A DNA stretch of 35,068 bases from positions 4,723-39,790 of the forward strand of contig JAHDXH010000008.1 of NCBI GenBank assembly GCA_023382875.1, read 5' to 3'. A program made the translations under genes and the position numbers. Below, one piece after another: positions 16,452 to 25,558 of the stretch (position 1 is the stretch's first letter; each line of letters begins with the position of its first letter). The notes below the pieces were generated by a model. The model saw nothing but the letters and a program-made list of their open reading frames with translations. It was not told the DNA's origin and did not search any database. This DNA is from Patescibacteria group bacterium. GTDB lineage: Bacteria > Patescibacteriota > Microgenomatia > UBA1400 > PJMF01.

Positions 16452-17774
16452 ATGTCAAAATTTATCATCACTGGAGGTACGCCTCTGCATGGTTCTGTTA
16501 GAGTTGGTGGAGCAAAGAATGCTTCATATAAATTGATGATTGCTGCTTTGCTTGGTCAAAGCGAATCAAGAATTTTGAATTTTTCACATATTAGCGATGT
16601 TTTATTGGTAGAAAAAATTATTTCCTATCTTGGCGCTAAAGTGAGCTCTGCAGGTGAAAGAGCGATTTTTATCGATCCAAGTACGATGAGTGACTATAAA
16701 ATTGATCCTGCACACGGCGAACAAGGTAGATTTTCTACGATGTTTATTCCTGTGCTGCTTCATCGTTTTGGTAAAGCTGAAGTGCCAGCTCCTGGAGGTG
16801 ACAAAATCGGTAAGCGTTCTCTTGATAGACACTTTGACGGCCTAAAAGCATTGGGAGCTAAAGTTTGGTTTGAAGACGGTATGTACAAGGCTGAAGCAGT
16901 AAAGCTTAAGGGCACAACTTACCGTTTTGAAAAGAACTCTCACACTGGCACCGAAACATTGATTATGGCAGCAGTTTTGGCTGAGGGAAAAACTATTTTG
17001 GAAAATGCAGCAGTTGAGCCAGAAATTGACGATTTAATTGAGTTTTTAAATGAGATGGGTGCGGACATTCGCCGTCGCTCATATCGGGTGATTGAAATTA
17101 ACGGTGTGGCAAAACTGGGTGGAGCCATTCATCGATTGATTCCAGATCGCAATGAATCAGTCAGCTACGCTTGTGCAGCTTTATGCACTAAGGGTGATGT
17201 AATTATTGAAAATGCTCGACACGATCATTTGAAAGCTTTCTTGAATAAATTAGACGAAATCGGCGCCGGCTACGAGGTTGGGTCTTATGGCATTCGTTTT
17301 TACTATAAGGGTCCGATGAGAGGGACTGACATTGTGACTGAAATTGAGCCAGGATTTATGACCGACTGGCAGCCGCTTTGGGCAACTTTAATGACTCAAT
17401 GTGACGGAGAGAGTATTATTCATGAAACTATCATGACCAACCGTTTTCAATACGTCGAAGAACTTCAAAAAATGGGTGTGAAAATTGATATGTTCAATCC
17501 TGAGGTTTCTAATCCTGATAAAGTTTATAACTTCGATCTCAAGGATGATTCACCAGAAAATTTACATGCCATTAAAATCCATGGTCCAGCCAAGCTTAAG
17601 GCTGGTGAGTTTAAAGTCAAAGATTTACGCCATGGTGCTACATTAATTTTGGCTGCAATGACCGCCCAAGGTATTAGTACTATTTATGGTATTGAGCACG
17701 TTGATCGTGGTTATGAAAATCTCGATGGAAGACTGAGATCGATGGGTGCTAAGATAGAGAGAGTTGAGGATTAA
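16452..17774 (+). CDS. murA: UDP-N-acetylglucosamine 1-carboxyvinyltransferase MurA
   Basis: GGTPLHGSVRVGGAKNASYKLMIAALL, PAPGGDKIGKRSLDRH, DLRHGATLILAAMTAQG. Confidence 0.94.
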   Translation: MSKFIITGGTPLHGSVRVGGAKNASYKLMIAALLGQSESRILNFSHISDVLLVEKIISYLGAKVSSAGERAIFIDPSTMSDYKIDPAHGEQGRFSTMFIPVLLHRFGKAEVPAPGGDKIGKRSLDRHFDGLKALGAKVWFEDGMYKAEAVKLKGTTYRFEKNSHTGTETLIMAAVLAEGKTILENAAVEPEIDDLIEFLNEMGADIRRRSYRVIEINGVAKLGGAIHRLIPDRNESVSYACAALCTKGDVIIENARHDHLKAFLNKLDEIGAGYEVGSYGIRFYYKGPMRGTDIVTEIEPGFMTDWQPLWATLMTQCDGESIIHETIMTNRFQYVEELQKMGVKIDMFNPEVSNPDKVYNFDLKDDSPENLHAIKIHGPAKLKAGEFKVKDLRHGATLILAAMTAQGISTIYGIEHVDRGYENLDGRLRSMGAKIERVED

Positions 17775-17780
17775 CATATT

Positions 17781-18827
17781 ATGGCGTCACTCTCACTACT
17801 ACTAGGGTTATTAATTTTTTCTTTTATCATCACTAGTATTTTGATTATTCCGTTTATCAACGTTTTATATACGCTGAAGTTTCAAAGAGCCAATCAAAAA
17901 ACTAGAGATGCTTTTGGTAAATTGACGCCAATTTTTGATAAGTTTCATCAACAAAAAGCCGGTAAGCCGGTAGGTGGTGGATTATTGGTAATTGTAGTAG
18001 TTTCACTTTTGTTTGCTATTATTTTCCCTGTCATCAAATACTTTGGGATTGAAGTAACTAGTTTACATGCCAATTTGCAAGCCAATGTTAATGTGATTTT
18101 CTTTACTTTTTTGTCTTTTGGAATCTTAGGTTTGTATGATGATATTAAGAAATTTTTCCAATTCGAAAAAGAAGGTTTTTTTGGGTTGCGGATGAAACAT
18201 AAGTTAATTTTGCAAATTATTTTGGCCTCAATTGTCTCTTTCATGCTTTATCACAACTTGGGAATTGATTTTGTTCATGTGCCTTTTGTGTCTTACAGTT
18301 TGAAATTAGGTTGGCTGTTTGTTCCTTTTGCCACGTTTGTCATTGTTGCTTTTGCTAATGCAGTCAATATTACAGACGGCTTGGATGGCTTGGCAGCTGG
18401 CAATCTGATGATTAGTTTGTTTGGCTTGTGGTTTTTGTCTGCTTCAATTTTAGATGTGCCATTGTCAATTTTTATTGCTTTGTGGCTGGGATCTTTAATC
18501 TCATTTTTGTACTTCAATGTTTTCCCTGCTCGTATGTTTATGGGTGACGTAGGAGCATTGGCTTTTGGTGCAACTTTGGCGGTCATCGGTTTGCTTTTGG
18601 GTAAGGTTTTGGCTTTGTTAGTTATTGGAGCAGTTTTTGTGTTGGAAATTACTAGTTCTTTTATTCAGTTATCTTCTAAAAAATTCTTAAAAAGAAAGAT
18701 TTTCCCCGCTGCGCCATTTCATTTGACTTTGCAACAAAAGGGTTGGGAAGAACCTAAGATTGTTCAAAGAATTTGGTTGGTGCAAGTAATGCTGACAATT
18801 TTTGGAGTGTGGTTGGCCGTTATTTAA
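17781..18827 (+). CDS. mraY: Phospho-N-acetylmuramoyl-pentapeptide transferase (MraY)
   Basis: Multi-TM; GLYDDIKKFF, NITDGLDGLAAG, ARMFMGDVGALAFG. Confidence 0.92.
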   Translation: MASLSLLLGLLIFSFIITSILIIPFINVLYTLKFQRANQKTRDAFGKLTPIFDKFHQQKAGKPVGGGLLVIVVVSLLFAIIFPVIKYFGIEVTSLHANLQANVNVIFFTFLSFGILGLYDDIKKFFQFEKEGFFGLRMKHKLILQIILASIVSFMLYHNLGIDFVHVPFVSYSLKLGWLFVPFATFVIVAFANAVNITDGLDGLAAGNLMISLFGLWFLSASILDVPLSIFIALWLGSLISFLYFNVFPARMFMGDVGALAFGATLAVIGLLLGKVLALLVIGAVFVLEITSSFIQLSSKKFLKRKIFPAAPFHLTLQQKGWEEPKIVQRIWLVQVMLTIFGVWLAVI

Positions 18828-18896
18828 TTTAAGTTTCCTGAAAGATTCTCTTTATATATTCCTTTCTATTAGTAATTACTAAAGAAGGGTAATTTA

Positions 18897-19442
18897 ATGA
18901 GAGCAAAACTTAATTTCAAAAAAGTGGCTTTGAGTTTACTGAGCGGGTTGGTGGTGGCTGGTACATCGGCTGGTTTAGCATATGCTTGGTCGAGTGCACA
19001 GGGTAAAGTGAGTGGAATTGGCGTGACAGTTGGTAGCACTGGATTGTTGGTTAATGGTGTCCAAGAGTGGTCAGCAAATGTCAGCTTTAATAATATTTTG
19101 CCCGGTTGGACTTCTGAACCAATTTCAATGACGGTAAAAAATGTCAGTCAGGGAATGAATTTGTCTTTATCTACTAGAGTTCTTTTTACAGGCGCCAACT
19201 TCACTAGTTTAGCCAATACGATGATGATGGCTGTAGAAGAAGCTGGCAGTACTAATACTCCCGATTTTCAAACTCTTAATTGGTGGTCGACTAATGGAAA
19301 AATTTTGACAGGCGGACCGTTGGCTGCAGGTGGTAGCCGTGACTATAAAGTTACTTTTAAATTACCTTCGACAGCAGCTGATGATGTTCAAGGCAAAGAA
19401 GTAGGGTTGAGCGTGCTCCTCACCGGGATTCAGGCTCCCTAA
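18897..19442 (+). CDS. Secreted camelysin/TasA-like surface protein
   Basis: 181 aa; signal peptide LSLLSGLVVAGTSAGLAYAWSS then beta-rich domain (NILPGWTSEPISMTVKNVSQGMNLSLSTRVLF). Confidence 0.5.
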   Translation: MRAKLNFKKVALSLLSGLVVAGTSAGLAYAWSSAQGKVSGIGVTVGSTGLLVNGVQEWSANVSFNNILPGWTSEPISMTVKNVSQGMNLSLSTRVLFTGANFTSLANTMMMAVEEAGSTNTPDFQTLNWWSTNGKILTGGPLAAGGSRDYKVTFKLPSTAADDVQGKEVGLSVLLTGIQAP

Positions 19443-19449
19443 TTCGTAG

Positions 19450-19486
19450 GCTAACTGAGGGCAAATCAAACTGCCCTCAAATTAGC
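19450..19486 (+). promoter_or_regulatory. Intercistronic hairpin just upstream of the ATG at 19489
   Basis: TGAGGGCA/TGCCCTCA (19456-19463/19472-19479) plus outer GCTAA/TTAGC (19450-19454/19482-19486); no T-tract. Confidence 0.6.
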
Positions 19487-19488
19487 TT

Positions 19489-20184
19489 ATGAACAAGATT
19501 TATTATTTGATAATCTCAGCCATTGTTATTTTTACCGCAGCAACCTCATGGGTGAGGGCGGCTTTTATTCCTCAGGCCAAATTAGAGCAAGTTGTGATTA
19601 AAATTGCCGATTTTGTGCCACCACCGGAAGTAGATTTTTTCTTGACGAAAAAATATTTTTTGCCGATTTTGACTAAGTTTGAATGGAATAAAGTTTTGGA
19701 TTTTGGGGATCAGCAGAGCGAAGTGAAATATCGTCTAAAATTTGACAATGCTATATATGAAACAGCAAATAGTTATTATCAGTTGAACTTATTCGAGTTT
19801 CAGGAGGGGGAACATAAACTATCCATTGAAGCTTGTGATGTGAGTGATAATTGCAGTGCTTGGTCTTTAGAGCGAACAATCATTATTGATAAGTCACCTC
19901 CTCAAATTGATGTTCTAGATCAAAAAAGAAGTGGCGACGGAGTTTATGGATATCTTAAATTAAAGCTCATGGATAATAACGGTTTGAACAACTTCAGTGT
20001 TTCTCCAGTAATTGATGGGAGTGCGTTGAGTTTTTTTGACGAAGGCTATTTTTATGATTTGTGGGGAAGTGATTTTAGAGATGATTTTTGGGTGATTATG
20101 CAATTATTGAATAATCAACTTACAACACATCTGAAAATTTGGGATGACGCAGGAAATATTGCGGAAGAAGAAATAACTTGGTAA
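19489..20184 (+). CDS. Secreted protein with Ig-like segment, unknown function
   Basis: 231 aa, signal sequence; ..EGEHKLSIEACDVSDNCSAWSLERTIIIDKSPPQIDV.. Confidence 0.5.
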   Translation: MNKIYYLIISAIVIFTAATSWVRAAFIPQAKLEQVVIKIADFVPPPEVDFFLTKKYFLPILTKFEWNKVLDFGDQQSEVKYRLKFDNAIYETANSYYQLNLFEFQEGEHKLSIEACDVSDNCSAWSLERTIIIDKSPPQIDVLDQKRSGDGVYGYLKLKLMDNNGLNNFSVSPVIDGSALSFFDEGYFYDLWGSDFRDDFWVIMQLLNNQLTTHLKIWDDAGNIAEEEITW

Positions 20185-20769
20185 CTACTTGGCTAACAGT
20201 ACTTGAAGGTTAGTGCCGAGAAAATCAGTAGGTTTGACTAAAATAACTTTAGCATCTTGGTCGTTTTTTAAACTATTAATTTGCTGACTCTTTAGTTCTT
20301 TAAAGTGATAAACGTGGTAAGTATACTGACCCTGATTTTTGGCTAAAATTTTTATTTCCGAACCAAGTGATAAATTAGAAAAATCAAAATCCTGACTTGC
20401 TATAAGTAGCTGGTTTTGATTGTTGGGCCAATTGGGAAAATAGACGATTTCATTGGACCAAGTTGTGGGGATGAGAGTAAATTTATCTTGATTCCCAACA
20501 AAGTAGTTTTTGTTTTGAGAAGTTACTTTCAATTCTTGAGGAACAATTTCTGATGGAGTGGCATTAACTCCGGCGCTACTTATTTGAGGTTGAGAAAAAA
20601 TAACTATGCCCAAACCAAAGCCAATGCCCAACCCCATAGGTAAAAGATAAAAAACTTTTTGAGAAAAAATGAAATCCAGTTTGGTAAAAAACTTAATTAA
20701 ACTAGCAACAGGATTGAACCCAATTTCTAAAACTAAGTCGCCGTTTCTTCTTCTATCTATAGCAAACAT
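20185..20769 (-). CDS. Membrane-anchored protein with sortase-like C-terminus lacking catalytic residues
   Basis: MFAIDRRRNG..; TM; IVYFPNWPNNQNQLLIASQDFDFSNLSLGSEIKILAKNQGQYTYHVYHFKEL...AKVILVKPTDFLGTNLQVLLAK. Confidence 0.45.
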   Translation of the reverse strand: MFAIDRRRNGDLVLEIGFNPVASLIKFFTKLDFIFSQKVFYLLPMGLGIGFGLGIVIFSQPQISSAGVNATPSEIVPQELKVTSQNKNYFVGNQDKFTLIPTTWSNEIVYFPNWPNNQNQLLIASQDFDFSNLSLGSEIKILAKNQGQYTYHVYHFKELKSQQINSLKNDQDAKVILVKPTDFLGTNLQVLLAK

Positions 20770-20821
20770 AATCAAATTATAGCATTTTTGCTTGAACAAA
20801 AAATGAGGTAGAATCAAGCTT

Positions 20822-21961
20822 ATGAAAAGCTTAATAACTTTCATGGTAGGTATTTTTTCTGGCTTACTAATAGCTGTAGTCAGCTTTTTTGCCTATCAAG
20901 CAATTCAAGAAAATCTTAATTTAATTTCACCACTAGTGTTGTTCGATAAAAACCAACCCAAAGAATTACCCTTACTTAAATACCGAATAAGTGCACTAGA
21001 TCAGTTTGATTTAGTAGAAAGCGACTTAAGAATAACCAAAAAGGTTAGTGAAAATGAAAACTTTGATAGCTATTTATTTTCTTTTATGACTCAAGGTGGG
21101 TCAATGTCTGGTAAGTTAAATTGGCCTAAAAACTCAGATCATAGCAGAGCAATTGTTATGATCAGGGGTTATGTTCCTCCAGAAATATACCAATCAGGCG
21201 TTGGTACACAAGCAGCTGCAGAAGTGTTTGCCAAAGAGGGTTTTGTTACCTTATCACCAGATTTCTTGGGCTTTGGCGAATCGAGTCCTGATTATGAAGA
21301 CAGTTGGGAGGGTCGGTTTGTCAAACCTGTTCAAGTGATGGAATTAATAAAGAGTTTGGAAAAAACGGATTTGGCCTTGGCAATTTGCCAATATGAAGCT
21401 GTTAGTTCTAATCGGGCTTGCAACAAGCAAAATAACCTACTCAAAATTGGACTTTGGGCACATTCGAATGGCGGTCAGATTGCTTTGACAATGATAGAAG
21501 GTTTTGAAGTAAGTTATCCCACCACTTTGTGGGCGCCGGTGACGGCACCTTTTCCGTACTCAGTTTTATTTTTTACTGATGAAGTTGATGATGAAGGAAA
21601 AGCTAGTCGTAGTTGGGTAAGTATTTTTGAAAAAGACTACGATGTCTTCGATTTTTCTCTTGCTAAACATTTGGATAGGTTGAGAGGGCCATTACAAATT
21701 CATCATGGTACTGCAGATGAAGCAGCTCTTTTTTCGTGGAGTTTGGAGTTTGCTCAAAAACTAGATTTGGAAAATGAAAGACGCAGTCGTCAAATTGCAG
21801 CCAACAAAGTAGCCACTGAAGGTGCGCGAGTGCAAGTTTTTGAACCAATTGAGTATGAGTTATTAAAATACGATGGAGCAGATCATAATATGCGACCAAG
21901 TTGGTCGGCAGTGGTCGCTCGAGATCTCCTCTTTTTCAAAAAACACTTGGGCGAAAACTAA
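20822..21961 (+). CDS. Alpha/beta hydrolase (dienelactone hydrolase/prolyl oligopeptidase-like)
   Basis: Nucleophile elbow WAHSNGGQ, HHGTADEA, DGADHNM; N-terminal TM. Confidence 0.82.
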   Translation: MKSLITFMVGIFSGLLIAVVSFFAYQAIQENLNLISPLVLFDKNQPKELPLLKYRISALDQFDLVESDLRITKKVSENENFDSYLFSFMTQGGSMSGKLNWPKNSDHSRAIVMIRGYVPPEIYQSGVGTQAAAEVFAKEGFVTLSPDFLGFGESSPDYEDSWEGRFVKPVQVMELIKSLEKTDLALAICQYEAVSSNRACNKQNNLLKIGLWAHSNGGQIALTMIEGFEVSYPTTLWAPVTAPFPYSVLFFTDEVDDEGKASRSWVSIFEKDYDVFDFSLAKHLDRLRGPLQIHHGTADEAALFSWSLEFAQKLDLENERRSRQIAANKVATEGARVQVFEPIEYELLKYDGADHNMRPSWSAVVARDLLFFKKHLGEN

Positions 21962-23064
21962 ATTTTAGTTTTATTGGCGAGTAAGTTGCCTTGTCTAACG
22001 TCTTCAATTTTGATTATTTTTTTCTCCATTTGTTTGACTCTGGTGGTGGTTAGTTCTTCGTAATCTTTTTGTAAAGCGCTTAGAGAGCGACCATATTTTT
22101 CAAATTTTTCTCTAAATTTACTCCATTCACCAACGAATTCGTCAACATAAGTGACGACTTCTTTGAGTTTGTCGCCAATCATAAAATTGCGATAACTCTC
22201 AATGACTGTGCGAGCAACAATCAAGAAAGTGAAAGGTGAAACGATTAGGACGCGTTTACTAATGGCTCGATCAACTAAGTCAGACATTTTTTGGTTAATG
22301 AAGGAAAAAACCATTTCATTGGGAACAAAAAGAATAGCGTAATCAAGTGTTTGTTTGGTGGGATCAATGTATTCTGCAACTTTATCAATTTTAAGTTTTA
22401 GGTCGATATTGAACTGTTTTAAATGAGCTTCTTTGGCAGATTTAGTTTCCGCTTCAGATAGTTTTTGAATTTCTGCATAAGGAAATTTGACATCGACTGG
22501 GACATTACGATCATTGGGTAGCAATAAAGTAATATCTGGGCGTTGAACACTGTCGGTTTGTTTGGCTTGCTTCAGATAGTGAACGCCCTCAATGAGGCCA
22601 TTGGCTTGCAATAGGTCCTCGATAATCCTTTCTCCCCAGGCTCCACGAGCTTGATTATTAGAAAGGACTTTGGCCAATTGTTCAGTCGAAATCTTCAAAT
22701 CTTGCGTCAGTTCTTTGTGCTGCTCAAGCGACTGTGTAATTTGGGAAAACTTCAAAGTCCGATCTCTTTCTAGACTTCTAATTTCTTCTTGTCTAATCTT
22801 CAAATCTTCTTGCAAATTGGAAACAAGTTTTTCAATGGCTCGCTGCTTATTTTCTAAATCGTTTTTGATGACGTTTTTTTCTCCCTCTAAAATTTGTTTT
22901 GATTGCTCGGCAATTTTATTAGCACTAAGACCAAAGACTTGATTAACAATCGCTTCAATTTTGTCTTGAGGTTGATTTTGCTCGAGCTGTTTCTTGAGTA
23001 AAAAATATAAAGTGATGAAGCCAAAAACTATTAAAACTAAGATAAGGATCAGATCAATTGACAT
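21958..23064 (-). CDS. rmuC: DNA recombination protein RmuC homolog
   Basis: RGAWGERIIEDLLQANGLIEGVHY, RPDITLLLPNDRNVPVDVKFP, DYAILFVPNEMVFSF; start MSIDLILILV at 23064. Confidence 0.92.
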   Translation of the reverse strand: MSIDLILILVLIVFGFITLYFLLKKQLEQNQPQDKIEAIVNQVFGLSANKIAEQSKQILEGEKNVIKNDLENKQRAIEKLVSNLQEDLKIRQEEIRSLERDRTLKFSQITQSLEQHKELTQDLKISTEQLAKVLSNNQARGAWGERIIEDLLQANGLIEGVHYLKQAKQTDSVQRPDITLLLPNDRNVPVDVKFPYAEIQKLSEAETKSAKEAHLKQFNIDLKLKIDKVAEYIDPTKQTLDYAILFVPNEMVFSFINQKMSDLVDRAISKRVLIVSPFTFLIVARTVIESYRNFMIGDKLKEVVTYVDEFVGEWSKFREKFEKYGRSLSALQKDYEELTTTRVKQMEKKIIKIEDVRQGNLLANKTKI

Positions 23065-23087
23065 GGAATTTAGTATAAAATAGAACT

Positions 23088-23528
23088 GTGAAAAAAGCCA
23101 AATCAAGATTAAAAATAGATCACAATCTTGAAAATTCTAGTCATTCTGCATCCAGGATAGATCTTGGCGAGAGAGCTAAGCATCTGCCTACACTAATCAT
23201 CGGTTTGTTTTTTGCGGTTGTTTTGTTGGGCCTTATATTGTTAATACCACCTGCCCAAGTTAAAAACTTTATTTTGCCCAACTCATATTTTCCATTTTTC
23301 ATTACACTTTTTTTGTCTAGCTTCTTTTTGTTAAGCTGGTTTTTGTTGGATTCTTTAATCGGAGTCTGGTGGTCACTTTGGTTGACAACTCTAGTCTTTT
23401 TGAGAGTGCAGCAAATAATTTTTGGTTGGCCAGAGCTAGTATTTTTTGCTCTAGGTTTTGCTTTGGGGGTGATGGTTCAAATTTGGCGTAGACAAATGAG
23501 GCTCGATTTAGTCCATCATCAAAATTAG
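23088..23528 (+). CDS. Small membrane protein (GTG start), unknown function
   Basis: 146 aa with about four hydrophobic segments. Confidence 0.5.
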   Translation: MKKAKSRLKIDHNLENSSHSASRIDLGERAKHLPTLIIGLFFAVVLLGLILLIPPAQVKNFILPNSYFPFFITLFLSSFFLLSWFLLDSLIGVWWSLWLTTLVFLRVQQIIFGWPELVFFALGFALGVMVQIWRRQMRLDLVHHQN

Positions 23529-25259
23529 TTTATCGGCAATTTTGTACCACAGGGGAGCGGCTGTTTCTGCTGCCCATGGGGAAGTACTTGGTTCATTAAG
23601 TTTGACGAGCATAATAAATTTTGGTTGATCGGCCGGCGCAAAGCCAATAAAACTGGCAATGGTTTTTGTTTCGTCGTAGCCACCTTCGGGCTTAACGACT
23701 TGAGAGGTTCCGGTTTTTCCTGCAACTAGATAATCTTTACTGGCAATCCACTGAGCTTCGCCATGATTGGCGGATTCAATCATCATGGCCGTAACTTTTC
23801 TTGCTGTTTCTGGACTAATGATTTGCGTAAGAGGAGTGGGCGGGGTAACGATTTCTTCTCCAGTTTCTTGGTTGGAAACCCTCTCAATAATTTGAGGTTG
23901 CATCATCAGGCCATTATTAGCAATGGCATTGATAGCTCTTATGACTTGTAAACTAGTAGCACTAATGCCTTGGCCAAATGATCTGGTCGCCAACTCAACT
24001 GGTCCCCATTTCTCTGGAAACTTGGGAGAAGTATCTTCTTGTAAATCGGTAGTAACCTTTTGACCTAGGCCAAAACGTCTTATGTAGTCGATAAATTTTT
24101 CACTGCCAATTTTTTCCTCAGCAAAGATCATGGCAGTATTATCTGACTTGGCTAAGGCATCAGTCATGTTGATATTAGGGTTGTAAACATCATTCCAAGT
24201 TCTAATAGTGTACTTTCCAATCACTCTTGGCTCAGCACATTTGTCACAAATGGTTTCTGGTGTGATGGCACCTGTATCAATGCCAATGGCGACAGTTAAA
24301 ACCTTGAAGGTAGAGCCAGGTTCGTAAAAATTACTGATGCTGGGGTTTTTATAAAGTTCTGGTTCGAACTGGTAAAACTTTTTCTGATCATAATTGGGAT
24401 AGGCAGCTAAGCTCAAGATCTTTCCTGTTTTTGGTTCCATGATAATGACTTCACCTTGAAGCGCTCCATATTTTTCCACGCCTTTTTTGAGCTCGTTTTC
24501 TACCAAAAATTGTATGTCTCGGCGAATGGTTAAAGTAATATCTCGACCATTAATTTTGCTGTCTTGTGAATGATTGTCAAAAGCGGAAACAAGGGATTTT
24601 TGAGTTTCGGCACTGAGTTCTTTATTCAAAGAACCTTCTACACCAAAATAACCAACGGCTTGATCTTGTTCGTCTTTGCCAACGAAGCCTGTTAAATGAG
24701 CGGCCATAGAGGCTTCAGGATAATATCTTTCAAAGTATGGCTCGAAGCCCAAACCTTTGATTTTTAATTGTTCAATTTTTTCTTTAACTTCGTCCGTAAT
24801 TCCATTGACTAAACCTACCCATTTTTTGTCTGAAATACTTAGTTTTTGTAGAAGAGAATTTTTTAAATTAGTTTCAATTTCATCTTTAACTGCACTTTCA
24901 GTTGCATCCTTGTACTCTTGATTAAGTGGCAGGATTAAATCAATTAACTGACTTTTGATGACCTCTGGCTTTTCTTCAACTAGAGGTGGTTCAATAAAAA
25001 GACGATAAAGTCGCTGATTGCCAACTAAAAGATGGTTGTCGCCTGTGAAAATAGAGCCTCTCTTGCCAGTATTAATTTTTAGGCGCTCATACTGTGAAGT
25101 GGCCTCAGCTTCCAATGATTGTTTTTTGATTATTTGCCAATAAAAAAGTCTAGCTTCAATGAAAAAAAGAGTAATGATAATAAAACCTAGGCTGAGTTTG
25201 GCGCGTAGGCTAGATTTGTTGGATGTGGGATTTTTTCTTTGGTTAAAATCAGCTCTCAT
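23508..25259 (-). CDS. ftsI: Penicillin-binding protein 2 / FtsI-like transpeptidase
   Basis: SNFYEPGSTFKVLTVAIGID, SDNTAMIF, VAGKTGTSQVV. Confidence 0.9.
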   Translation of the reverse strand: MRADFNQRKNPTSNKSSLRAKLSLGFIIITLFFIEARLFYWQIIKKQSLEAEATSQYERLKINTGKRGSIFTGDNHLLVGNQRLYRLFIEPPLVEEKPEVIKSQLIDLILPLNQEYKDATESAVKDEIETNLKNSLLQKLSISDKKWVGLVNGITDEVKEKIEQLKIKGLGFEPYFERYYPEASMAAHLTGFVGKDEQDQAVGYFGVEGSLNKELSAETQKSLVSAFDNHSQDSKINGRDITLTIRRDIQFLVENELKKGVEKYGALQGEVIIMEPKTGKILSLAAYPNYDQKKFYQFEPELYKNPSISNFYEPGSTFKVLTVAIGIDTGAITPETICDKCAEPRVIGKYTIRTWNDVYNPNINMTDALAKSDNTAMIFAEEKIGSEKFIDYIRRFGLGQKVTTDLQEDTSPKFPEKWGPVELATRSFGQGISATSLQVIRAINAIANNGLMMQPQIIERVSNQETGEEIVTPPTPLTQIISPETARKVTAMMIESANHGEAQWIASKDYLVAGKTGTSQVVKPEGGYDETKTIASFIGFAPADQPKFIMLVKLNEPSTSPWAAETAAPLWYKIADKLILMMD

Positions 25260-25558
25260 TTCAAAGCAACCAAGGCTTTGTCAGAAATGACAATTGGGTT
25301 TTTGATCGGTGTATATTGATCAAGTGTACCAGAACTAAGTAATTGGTGAAGAGAGGTTGATGACGAAAGTTTGGTGGTAAGAAGTTGGTTTTGCTCGTTT
25401 AAAACCAAGCGTTCTTGTTTGAGATTTTTTAGCTGGTTGGCTTGATAAACATTAATACTACCAACATAAACAGTTTGAACGGCTTTGGTGGCTAAAATCG
25501 CAAATAAAGCTAGGTAATAGGCGACGTATAGATAGTTTTTAAGCGATGTTTTTTTCAT
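25256..25558 (-). CDS. FtsL-like septum protein
   Basis: About 100 aa, one TM and coiled coil, between rsmH and the PBP gene; start MKKTSLKNYLYV. Confidence 0.55.
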   Translation of the reverse strand: MKKTSLKNYLYVAYYLALFAILATKAVQTVYVGSINVYQANQLKNLKQERLVLNEQNQLLTTKLSSSTSLHQLLSSGTLDQYTPIKNPIVISDKALVALK

